From Megalonaias nervosa (taxonomy: Eukaryota; Mollusca; Bivalvia; Unionida; Unionidae), in NCBI GenBank assembly GCA_016617855.1, contig JAECUM010003680.1, positions 1-64,000 of the forward strand: a DNA stretch of 64,000 bases. Reading direction: 5' to 3'. The notes beneath the pieces are model-generated. The model saw only the letters and a list, made by a program, of their open reading frames with translations, was not told the origin of the DNA and ran no database searches. Positions 22,101 to 34,799 of this stretch are shown here, in pieces. How positions within the stretch are numbered: position 1 is the stretch's first letter; each line of letters opens with the position of its first letter. The position numbers and the translations under genes are program-made.

Positions 22101-25100
22101 TTTTTTTTTTTAAAGAGTTTCCTTTTTGAAACAATTGAGAAACTGTTCTCATAACTGTTCCCTCGTCAGGAAATTTTCAGTTTCTTTTTTGCAGATTTTG
22201 GTAGATGAATGCATGGTTACTACTTTGTATGAATGATAGCAACAGTTACTGTTTTACATGAATTTTCACTGACTTCCTCATGAAAAATATTAGACAGATC
22301 ACAGGCTTCCTCCAGGGAATAATTTGACATCCTATTCACCATGGCATGTTACATCAGAAAATCAACTAACATAGTTTTTGCAAATATGTGTTCAATGACT
22401 GCATGGTTGCTATCGTTAAATACATTTTCCATAGTTTCCTCCGGAAGGAAGTTGATAAAATGTTTTCTGTTACTGCCACTTTCAGATGCAGTTTCCAGTT
22501 TCGTCAGGAAAGAAGTTGATATACTATTTTTCATTACTGTTAGTTTTAGATGTGCTTTCCACAGTTTCTGGAGTAATGAGGTTGATTACCATTTTCTGTT
22601 GCTGCTAGTTTTACATGTGCTTTTTTCGCAGTTTCCCCAGGAGAGAAGTTAATATATTGTTTTCAATTACTGCTCCATTTAGATGCAGGTTCCACAGTTT
22701 CATCAAGAAAAAGTTGATTTACTGTTTTCCAATACTGCTAGTTTTAGATGCAGTTTCCACAGTTTCCTCACAAAAGAAATTGATCAAGGAAACTGCCTTC
22801 CACTGCTGCTATGTTAAGATGTGGTTTTCACAGATTCGTAACGGAAGCAGTTAATATATTTTTCCATTACTGGTACTTTTAAATGTGCTTTTCAGTTTCC
22901 TCAAGGAAACTGCCTTCCACTGCTGCTATGTTAAGATGTGGTTTTCACAGATTCGTAACGGAAGCAGTTAATATATTTTTCCATTACTGGTACTTTTAAA
23001 TGTGCTTTTCAGTTTCCTCAAGGAAAGAAGTTAATACATTGTTTGCCATTATTGGTACTTTTAGATGTGTTGTTCACAGTTTCCTGAGGAAATTAGTTGA
23101 TTTATTGTTTCCATTACTTGTTCTTTTAGATGTGGTTTTCATTTTCATCAGGAAAGAAGTTGATATACTGTTTTCCATTACTGCCACTTTTAGATGTGGT
23201 TTTCAGTTTCCTCAGGAAAGTTGTTGTTGTTGTTGTTGTAGGGCTTGACGCCATTTTTCAGCACACGATAGGCTATACATGGCGGCCAGTATTAATGGTG
23301 CAGGAAGAAACTGGGAAATCCCCAGAAAGAATCACGACCCACGAGAAGCTGCTGGCAAGCTTTCTCACATATCCACATTTGCCGAATCAGAGACTCGAAC
23401 CCATGCAGACAGAGGTGAGATGGCAGTGATCCATAATGGAGAGCGCTTTAGACCACTTGGTCACTCGGGGCCCCCCTCAGGAAAGTAGTTGATATGCTGT
23501 TTTCCATTACAGCTTTGAGAAATCAACAGTAGGTTTGTTTTGGCAGAATTTAATTTGATTGCATTATTACTGCAGCACATAGATTTCACCTGCTTTCCTC
23601 AGGGACAAATTTTAGAAACTGTTCAAAATCTACATATCTTGTTATTACTATCTCTTCTAAATGGAAAGCTATATTGACATGGATCTTTCACCAGATGAGT
23701 TCTTATGCTATATGATTTGTCCTAACTGAAAACAGTGCCAATCTCACAGCCAATATGTCATCCATCTGGAAAACCTTGTCATTGTCACTCCTCCTGAATG
23801 GATGGTCACATTGACATAGTGATCCAAAGAATATCAGAGACATTTTAAATGCTCAGTGGTAAAATAGAAGAAATTGTCTTATTCTGGATTCCTGGGAATC
23901 CTTTTTTGCCAATAGAGTGTTAGACCCTTTGACTTAAGTTTTGCAACTACTGATCAGTATTGGACTAAATTTGACAGAAAGCACCATGTACAAATGGTTC
24001 CAATTTGCCATCAGTTATGGCCAGTTACTAAAAACAAAAAAATCTTTTAAACAGCTTTCTGCAAGTCCATTACAGGATGGACCAAATTTGACAGAGCATC
24101 TTTGCATACAGGTCTTTCAAGCTTGTTCTACTGATGTCACTTAATCAATCATCAAATATAGTCACCATGACAGAAATGCTGTACTGAATCAAATGAATCA
24201 AATACTAGCACTGTAAACTTGAAAAGTTGATTATATTGGTAATTTAATACGTTTCTCTCAGAATTAATAATATGTGATAATTAAAATTGTAATTTTTCCT
24301 GAATATTTTGTTCTTTCCATGTTTATTGCTGATCGGAAGTGTTCCATGTAAACTAGGTTGCATTATGTCCTTGCTTTCTAATAAAGAATGCTTTCATGAT
24401 AAAGTTAAATGTTTAAATGTTCTCACTCCTTTATTTGCCATTTTTCAGAAATTCGCATAATTTTCGATTCAAAGAATTTTTTCACTGTTGAAAAAATTAG
24501 GTGAAAAATTTGTTTTTATAATAGATTTTACCTTTGAACTTTTTCGTTTAGGACAGTTTTGCAGTGTGGTAAAGGCACTCCATTGCTTGTATATTGCAGT
24601 GTGGTAAAGGCACTCCATTGCTTGTATATTGCAGCTGGAGCTGGCCTTCTTGAAGTAACAGACCTAAGCTAAACATAGAAAGTGTCAACCCAAAGATTGG
24701 CAGGTCAACATAATACAAAGACCTGTGATGCCTTTCAAGCTGTAATTACTGGAAACACTGTGTCCAGCATGCACTTGCTTGAGTTTCATCCATATTTTTT
24801 TTTCTACCAAAATTGTGCATAGCACTACTTGAAAAGCTTGAACCCACAGAATATCTTAAATGTAATAGTGTCTTGTGTTGATCCATGAACTCTTGGATTA
24901 AAATTACTACATTAAAGAATAAACATCTGCAGAAAATTGTAAATATAATTGTCATGTGAATGTGGATGTTTAATAAAGATCTGGTACTGTATGTACCATA
25001 ATGACTGTTTGCACACTGTTAGGTTATTTTACTACTTTCACACTGCACAGTATATATGTGCATGCAGGTGTTGCAGACTTTTCCCTCCTTTTATAAAGTG

Positions 25101-28100
25101 TTTTTTTTTTTTCTTCTTTACTTACACTAATTATAATGCCACTAATTGATGGGAATGAGTAGTGTTTAAAAACTAAATTTTAGTTTTGCACTATGAATTG
25201 TATGTAGAGAAGTTTACCTTGAAACTTGATCCCCAAAAATATTACATCTATCTATTATCAAGCATTGCACATGGATAATAATCATTAAATAGAACAAAGT
25301 TTAGAACTAAAACAAATTCAGTGTAGAATTAGTTCGCCCTACAACTTTTCTAATGATTCATATTGTACTGTTTTTGTTTTCAGGTATCGGTAAAACAGTC
25401 TTAGTTCATGCTCCATCTGACTTATTTTTCTTTGTTGTAGGATTTTAAGGGAATGAAATTGATGTCTGAAAATTTTATGTTCTGTTGAAAATTATGACTA
25501 ATTTGGAAAATTTGGCATGTTGACCTTTAAAATATGTACAAATATATATATAATATTAATCTGCATCCAGTATGGTTTTAAAAGTTATTTATAAGACCCA
25601 CTTGAAAGCATCTGAAAAGAATTGAACTAAGACCAGGTTTGAATTAATGTATCCAGCATGGCGACCTTTGAAATTTGTATAAGTGATACCAGTCAAACAT
25701 GTAACATGCATGCCATTACTAAGTATTGAAAGATTTCTTCACAGCAACTTTGGAATTTGAAATTTATCTGACCAAACCATTTTAAGTTCATGCAGATTTT
25801 TGACTGCTGTTAATTAAAATAGAGAAAAATGTTGTTACCATCCTTTTGCAAAATATTGCAGCAGCAAAAAAAAAAATAAATAAAGCTTGCAACAATATCC
25901 ATTTTTAACCCAAAACTTCCTTAGCATAATGGGAAGTTCTGATTGTAAATGTTTCATGACCAAAGGTTCTTACTTTTGTAGAAAGGAGTAACATTAAGGG
26001 TGGATTTGGTCTTCGTTGATTAAAATAAATATGACTTACAAATATTCATGACCAGTATGCAAAAATTGTGCAGGAAGCTTGATAAAATGGCATTTATATG
26101 ATGACACAATTATAAATATTTATTTTAAATATTTCATTGCTACTTGGGAATAATTTTAATATATGGTTTGTATTTAGTGTTTTTGAATCAGCATTTTGAA
26201 GTTTTTTTTTCTCATAATTACAATGAAAACAATACACCATAGGGATTAAAATGAATAGATCTTTATTTATAAATGATGTAAAAGTATAAAGTACCAATTA
26301 AACAATTAATACTCAAAGTAGATTAAATAAATGGCTTTAAGATTAGTTTATAAGATCAATGAATCGTTACATTCTTGGGACTCAGTTATAATAATGTTGT
26401 GAGTGGACAAAAAACTGGGAAACATTTGATGAGATGCATTGATGTTAAAAGATAATTTACAATGGCAGGCAGGCAAAAACTGTGTGCAGTGTTGTAATTA
26501 AGGATTAGAATATCATTTCACAAAACTAGATAATTGTTTGGATGTAAAAAAAAATTCTAATACTGATTTTGTTACAATAAGAACATAATTCTTGTAAAAA
26601 CCCATGCCAAAGATAAAACTATTTGTTTGCAGATAATTATTTCTAAAAGCTTTGGTACATCTGAAACTTTTAAATATTTGGAAGCAAGTTTGATATGTTT
26701 AGTGAAATAGAGTTTGACTGTTACTAATGTTGCCATGTTAAAGTGCATGAAATATTTGTCATTTATATGTTATCACATATTGTGCATTATTTTTATGGCA
26801 TTTCATATACTCATTGACTTTTAAAATTATATGAATTTTATATTTTGTATTTTTAGTTTTTAATAAAAAAAATTACCCCAGAATTCTTCTTTCCTTAAAT
26901 TCATCCAAATTTAATTAAGAAGAGTAAAGAAACCAATGACCATAATGAAACAACTATTAGTAAATTATTATTTCAATTCATTTGAAAGCCTTTTCACTCT
27001 GTAGACTATAAATTAAAGCTTTGCCAGTAAATTTAACTTTTAAAGATCCTGGATAACTTTGATTAATATAAGTACACAAACATGTATACAGTAGTCCCCC
27101 TCTTATACGGCCACCCCTTCTGCACCGGGAAAGTGGCCTTTTAAGACAGGTGGCCTTTCCAGAGGGTGACTAATGTTTTGTGAGAAGTATATGTAATGTA
27201 CGTAGTAAGAAAGCTACATTCTTCAAATCATTTAATATCTTCGTTTAAAAGTAACATTAATTATTAAAAGTTTCTTCTTCATATAATAATAGACTTATTT
27301 CAACTGAATATGCATTAATAGTTCTTATTCTTGGCGTAAGCGTGTTATGTGAGCGTGTGTTGTTGTCATGCACATTTCAAAACCATTCCAGAATGTCATT
27401 TAAATCTTGTTACATACATAATTCTCTTTCCATTTGCTCCATTTTCCCACTGCTGCTGAATAACCTCCTTGTCAGTTACGACGTTGTTTATTCGAGTCTT
27501 TTCAACATAAAATTGTTTTATTCATGTCTTTTCTACCTAAAATTGTTCGGCAAGTCCGCCCTCCCCACCGCACCCGATGTCGTAGAGTAGAATAACCGAT
27601 TTTTTTCTAAAATAATAGTACGTGATGACATGTTAATGTTTGGTAATGATTTATTCGGATGTTGCTAACTGTATGCAATTTAATTATGCAGACGAAACTT
27701 TTGTAGAGAGGATAAAATGCCTTCTTTGTAAAGGAAGCGATAAATGTGTTGTCACGTGATTTTTCGGTCTTTGTCTGGTATCCTGTTTTGTTCAAGGTTA
27801 ATTTCTCTGTGTGTGCCTGTGTCTGCACAAAATCTATTTTAGCCTATGCTGACCCTGTTATGATCTTGACAATTACGTCTGGTTGTAGTCATCAATGTTG
27901 CCAACTACAAGACTGATAAAACAGTTTTTCTGCATTTAAACAAAATGCCATGTGTTTTTAAAGGCAGCAATCTTGTCACGTGATTCATTAGTCGCAGTCT
28001 GGTACCCTATTGTTTTTACATTTCTTTACACTAAAAGAGAGAGGCCAAAACGGCTTCAATATGTACGCAGATTTAACCTGAACAATAGCACCTCGTGGCC

Positions 28101-31100
28101 GTTCGGATTTGTAAACTTAGCAATTATTTTCAGTAGTGATAGCAACTAATTATGAAAGTGAACAAGCTCAACATCTTACTAAGGGAAGCCATAATGAATA
28201 TCAAACCATTTTCCCACTGACTTGTGTATTGTACATCAATACTGCCACTTCTCAGCTGTTACTACTGTTCAATAATTGTAATCTTAACAATTATCAGAGT
28301 GACTAAACCGGACATCTCATGATAACACAGCAGTAAGGCTAATCGGATTACGTGTACTTTCCTTTTTGTATGGAGTAAAATTTGAGTCTTACCCGACTTT
28401 ATGGGATAAATGTGGCTTCTCGTGAGGGGTAAATGATGTAATATTAACCTTGGTGGTACATGTACTTTGGTCAACACTTCTGTCAGTAACGAAAACCTGA
28501 CATCGGGAAACAGAAATCGGATTACTTAACACAACGTTATGAATAAAATACTGGTTCTGGATACATATTACAAAATGAAATGCGGCCTCTTGTGAGGGGT
28601 AAATTTTATATTTTTGCACTAATATGCTGGCTGCTGGTCGCTTTAGTGGGGTGGCCTTTCGTGAGGGGTACTTTTGAACACAAACTCATCGGTGCTGACG
28701 GATTCTGGCCGTAAGGAGTGGGTGGCCGCTGGTCAGGGGTGCCATTCAAGAAGGGGACTACTGTATTAAATATGCTGTTATTTGTGACTTTGGAAAGAAC
28801 ATGTATTAGACTAGGGTAAATTGTGAAAACACATGAGGTAATGTTTGGGAGGTAGTTTTCATAGGTTGTGTCTTACAATGAGGCTGCTTAGTAAAATGGT
28901 CATCTGTTGTGTTAGCCAGTCAGGCCCACATGGGTCTCTTGTTAGCATGTTTTGGATATTTTTCTTAACCATCATGTTAAGTGCCAGAATGATTGTTTGG
29001 TTACAGCTCACTAACCATCCAGGCACATTACCATTCCAGTAGCCATTTATGTAGGTAGAGTTATTCTTTTTGCAGTTAATCTTTTTTTTAAAGCAATTAT
29101 TTTCTGGTAAGGTGAAACTGTAAATAAATGCTTCAGTGGAGTTTGTGTTATACAGATTTATCATGAAATGCAAGATATTGAAGCACTTTGATATAGATGG
29201 TAAAAAGGATGATGGTTTGGATCATCACAGGTTGGCAGATACATTTTGCCTAATAGTGTTATGGTTACAAACATATGAGCAAAGTAACATCCTTGAAAAT
29301 TGTACATTTGCTAGGAATAAGAATGTCTAATGCCTTTTGAGAAAAATGTTTACCTTATCTTATATAGTTAACCCAGTCGAGTCATACCAAAGACTTATAA
29401 AAATGGAACTAACAGCTGCCTCGCTAGGCACTCAGCATTAAGAGGTTAATGTTGGGGCTGGTCAGCCTGGTGTCAGGATAATGTGACTGGGTATGACATC
29501 ATCCTACATGTCTGTGGCTTGATGCCCCAGTACATGATATTACTATAAACTGCCACACTGCAGACGTTGTTGTGATATGATTGAAAAATTATTAAAGCTA
29601 CATTAAAAATCCAGATCACACACACCTTATCTTTGTATGTGTTTGTGCATATAGTCATTTTTCGTAGTCTCACACCTGCCATGGGCACCAAACCAAGTGC
29701 CTTATTGTTCTCCACCTTTTTGTGAAAAGCAGGGGGCATAGCATTTACATTTGTGTCCATCCATTACACCTTTGTTTCTGTTCTGTTACTTGAAAACTAC
29801 TTGAGATTAATGGATCATACTTAATATACTTGTATGTCATCACTATAAGATGTGTTGCATACCTCATTTGTAGTCCCGTCTTCAAGATCACAATTGTGGC
29901 TCACTGCTATGAGTCTCCCTTGCCACTTTCCTTTCTTTTACTTAATTTTCAAAGTATTTTGGATTAAGTAATTAAAGTCTATACTTGTACATCATCATCA
30001 GAAGGTTGTTTTGTGAAGCACAAGTGGGGAAGGGGCTGTGGTCATGGTCATGATTGTAGATCCATAGTTTAAGGTTTCCCTCACACTTTCCATTCCACTT
30101 GATAACTTTGGAGCTGCTTGAGATTAAGGGATGAAACTTAGTATGTTCAAAATCATCATTGGAAGACATGTCATGTACCACATGGGTGTAGGGTTGGGCT
30201 ATTTTCAAGGTTTTAGGTTAAGGGATGAAACTTATTATACATTATTTTTGCACCACATTGGGTATCCTGTCTTCAAGGTCAAGATGTTGGCAAAAAATTA
30301 TTTGATTTGTGAAGTTGATCAGAGAATTAATATTTCAGTTTTGGGTAAACAGTTTTGAGGAGTTTCATGAATAAAAATGTTTCCACTATATTTGGGTAGT
30401 TTAGAAAGTTTATAAATCATCAGCATATATAATTTATAAAATATAGAAGGTACCTGTTGGTACTACTATCTCTGACTTGTTCACCATTTTCCTATGATTG
30501 AAATAAGTATTAAAAATATGACATACAAAGCAGTATGTATGTTATTGGATAAATGCATGTTCTGTGTTGCAGTTCTTCATAATACCAAAGTGTGTCAACA
30601 TGAAGGCATAATTAAAACTATATTACATTTAACGCATATATCTAGTACTCCTAATATATACATCTCAACTACAGTTATATTAAGTCTGCTGGTTGCACAC
30701 TGGATTCAGTTAGGTGATAGTCCTGCATATACCATCTGGGTTCCATAGTTCAGCATACATATATGTTATTTATTATTAATTTCTTCTTATTGCTACTACT
30801 CCTAAACTACTTGAAAGAAGTTGTGCATGAAAACTGGGTATACAGTTTCATCCGTATGCATAGATGGCCCTATTGAAAATGGTTTTTCTTGGACACACAA
30901 GATGGCTGCCATGGTGGCCATCTTGAAAGTCATATTACAGTACCCCTTTAGAATGGATTGGTTTTTCACTTTGATCCTTCATAAAAATGGTGCCAATTTG
31001 ATGTCCAACTATGGTGGCCATAGTAGCTATCTTGAATATTTTGCTGTCTCTGTTCCTTCCAAACAAATGGTCATACCAGCAATGAGTTTTAATTAATTAA

Positions 31101-34100
31101 ATGGTTTCTTATGAGACCCCACCAATAAGTAAAATAATGCTGATCCAACCTCCAACATCACTGCCAAGGTGGCCATCATAAAAACCTTGTTGTTTACTTC
31201 TCCTGAATGGATGTTGATACTGATATGAGTTTTTCCCTAAAAGACTTCTTATGATATGTAGATGATCTTAGATGTAAATTCTGTATTTGCTACTCATCCT
31301 GCATGAATGATTTTCTTGACATGGAGCCTTCATTTAAAGACTGACAAGGATATTTACTTGGCTCTGCATAAAGATGATGATGATTTGATATCCACATTGC
31401 TGCTATGGTGACCATCTTGAAAATCTTACACTCCCTTTAGTTCTTGTGAAAAGATTGTCATATTGACATTGTGTTTTCCATTAAAGACTTCTTATGATAA
31501 TGAAGATGGTGTTACATGAACACACTGCTGACCTGATCAAACATATCTGCCTTGGCAGTCATCTTAAAAATCTTGTAATCATTGCCCCTCATTAAAGAAT
31601 GGTTCTGTTGACTATTTTCACTAACAATTTGCCACTATTCCAGTGGCCTCAGTCTTCCGGTAGTTTGACAGTAAATTGCATCCACAAAAATATGCATAGG
31701 GCAGGAGAAATTGCATAAAAATTGCTATACTCTCAAACATTTCAATTATTTCTGAAGAAACAGATTGTTAAAAAATGGCAGGCAAATAATTGCTAAATTC
31801 AGTGATGATTATTTTGTTGTATGAAAAGTGAAAGTGATAACGCTGAAATTTTCACCTGCATACTGTAGCTTTTGCCTAGAGAGCTTCTACAACTGCAGTA
31901 TCATTGTAGTCCATTGGAGAACCTATCTTTGATTTCATGTCACTGTGTAGTTGTGAATAAGCATTGATTACATGTACTGGTTTCTTTGCTAAGGCTGTGA
32001 TAACATCAATAATTTAAAACCTCAGGACTGCATTTTATGTAATCTGAGTTTCCTTTGACCATTCCCAACCCATTTTTGATACTTGGATATTTATATTCAC
32101 CCCAACATATATGTCCAGATATCAAAAATGGGATGGGAATGGTCAAAAGAAACTCAGATTAAATTTTATTTAGATACTTTAAGTTACTGTACAAATAATT
32201 GGCATGCAGGCATAGGATATGGACTGTTTATATTTGCACTCATTGTCAGTAATCAGAACAATGCTCAGCTTTAACATTAAATCAAGGAATAACCTCAGAT
32301 ACAGTCGTAGGAATATACATAAGTTTGATGGCTTTGGTGATTTGCCTCTAGCAGAGTGCACCATAAATATTTGAACAAAAAAGGAGGACAATGTTCTGAT
32401 TGTGACTTTGTCTTCTTTTGCTGGCATATTGTGCCATGTGAACAAAAGTAGTTATGAACATAGTTCTTGGTAGCAGTAAATTACATCCAAGGTTTCCTTC
32501 TTGACTTGATGGTAAAGGCTTAGGATGTTCCTAGTGATTTTATCAACAGACTTGGTTGCAAGCACTCTGTGTGACTAACACCGAAATTGTCAAGTGGTCC
32601 TCAAGGCAGGAAGCATTAGTTGAAAAATGTTTAATAGATTCCAATCTCAGAATGGAAATCAATGAAGTTACAGAGCTTGTCTTTCAGTCACCAAGGACAG
32701 AAGAGTCCTTAGGCTAACTATAGCAAACAAAATGACTTTTCCACTTAGACCAAAATGAGCTTGAACTTCATAAAATTGAAAAGATGCTCATCTTCCTTAG
32801 GAATTAATTCATGAATATAAGAGAATTGCTACAGGGTGGTCAGCAGTCTTTATGAGGACATGTGTTATAATTTCATTCAAGTTGAAAATGGTTATAATTT
32901 CAGTCAGGTTGAAAATGGTTATAATTTCAGTCAAGTTGAAAATGGTCAGAATTTCAGTCAAGTTGATAATGGTCATAATTTCAGTCAAGTTGAAAATGGT
33001 CATAATTTCAGTCAAGTTGAAAATGGTTATAATTTCAGTCAAGTTAAAAATGGTAATAATTTCAGTCAAGTTGAAAATGGTCAGAATTTCAGTCACGTTA
33101 AAAATGGTAATAATTTCAGTCAAGTTGAAAATGGTTAGAATTTCAGTCAAGTTGAAAATGGTCAGAATTTCAGTCAAGTTGAAAATGGTCAGAATTTCAG
33201 TCAAGTTGAAAATGGTAATAATTTTAGTCAAGTTGAAAATGGTTATAATTTCAGTCAAGTTAAAAATGGTTATAATTTCAGTCAAGTTGAAAATGGTTAT
33301 AATTTCAGTCAAGATGAAAAAGATACATAGTTGGAGTAAAAATGATTTTATAGAGAATTTTAAACCACTTGCAATTCTTGTAGCTGTACACCATGCATGT
33401 GCAACTTCCATGTGTGGGCTGGATAAGCAATTTTTAAAGCCACACCCTATGATGCAGATAAGCACCGTGAATTTAACCAAGATGAATTGAAGTTTATGAC
33501 TTTTGACTTACCAACTTGACCAAAATGCTAGTGAATTAGTAAGAGAGTTTTTATATGCAGAAAGTAACCCAGTGAAGCAAAGGTCAAGAAGACAGAAGTG
33601 ATTGTCAGTTTGTTTAGGTATGAAGATGATAATTCCAGTGAAATTAAAGACCTAACTTTTTGGAAATGTTGCTACAGTAAATGGATAGCATAGAGGTCAG
33701 TGCAGCACACATTTACACATTTGCACCTGGAGAAGGTCAACATTCACTCTGTATATAAAGATTGTGGAAGTAAGTACTTCTGACTTCCAGTAATTTGTTG
33801 TAGACAAAATGCATACTTATTAGAAAGAATGGGCTGTATTAGAATGAATGGGCTGTATTAGAAAGAATGGGCTGTATTAGAATGAATGGGCTGTACCAGT
33901 GAACTACAGTAACATAAATATATCTACATGTGAACTTAAAAATAGAGATAAAAAGCAGCAAAATCTGTGCTGAACATTTTGGCAAGGTCAAAGAATTACT
34001 CAAATGAAACAAATTTATGACAAGATCTTGCTTACTTGGAAAAGATGTAAATAAACAAAGGTTAAAATATTACAGACGTATGTGTACTTGAGTCATCCAC

Positions 34101-34761
34101 TGTAGAAATCCTTGTGAGACATGATGAAAGTGGTTATTTTCTGTATTCTTAGTAACTCTCCAGCTTGCTTGGAATCAGGATGAAATACATCTTTGTGATG
34201 AGAAGACAGCTTGCTTGGAATCATGAAAAACATGCCTCTGTGATGATAAGACAGCTTGCTTGAAAGCAGGGAGAATCGTGTCTTTATGATGATAAGGGAG
34301 CTTGCTTGAAATCAGGAAGAAACCTGTCTTTATTATGATGAGACAGCTTGCCTGTAATCCAGGAAAAACATTTTTGTGATGATAAGATAGTTTGCTTGGA
34401 ATCGGGAAAAACATGCCTTTGTGATGATAAGACAGCTTGCTTGAAATCAGGGAGAATCGTGTCATTGTTATGATAAGGGAGCTTGCCTGGAATCAGGAAG
34501 AACATGTCTTTGTGATGATAAGACAGCTTACTTGGAATCCGGAAGAAACATGCCTTTGCAATGATAACACAGCCTGGTTTACCAACCTGGTTTATATCAC
34601 CATATTTAGTACTACAATGTAAGATGTCAACCCAGATATTTATGGTCACACCTCCACATTATCTTCTACTTAAATGATTTATTTACCTTAAAAATATTCT
34701 TGTGAGTTATTTATATGGATTTCTTCAGATTATTTCCTCTGTCAATTTTTCATGTGTGTGC

Positions 34762-34799
<38 letters not shown>

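Noticed and set aside
32809..33490. Open frames of 100-223 codons on both strands with nine-residue repeats
   Set aside because: They result from a 27-bp minisatellite whose unit is a multiple of three; both strands are open at once and no domain or splice context supports a gene.
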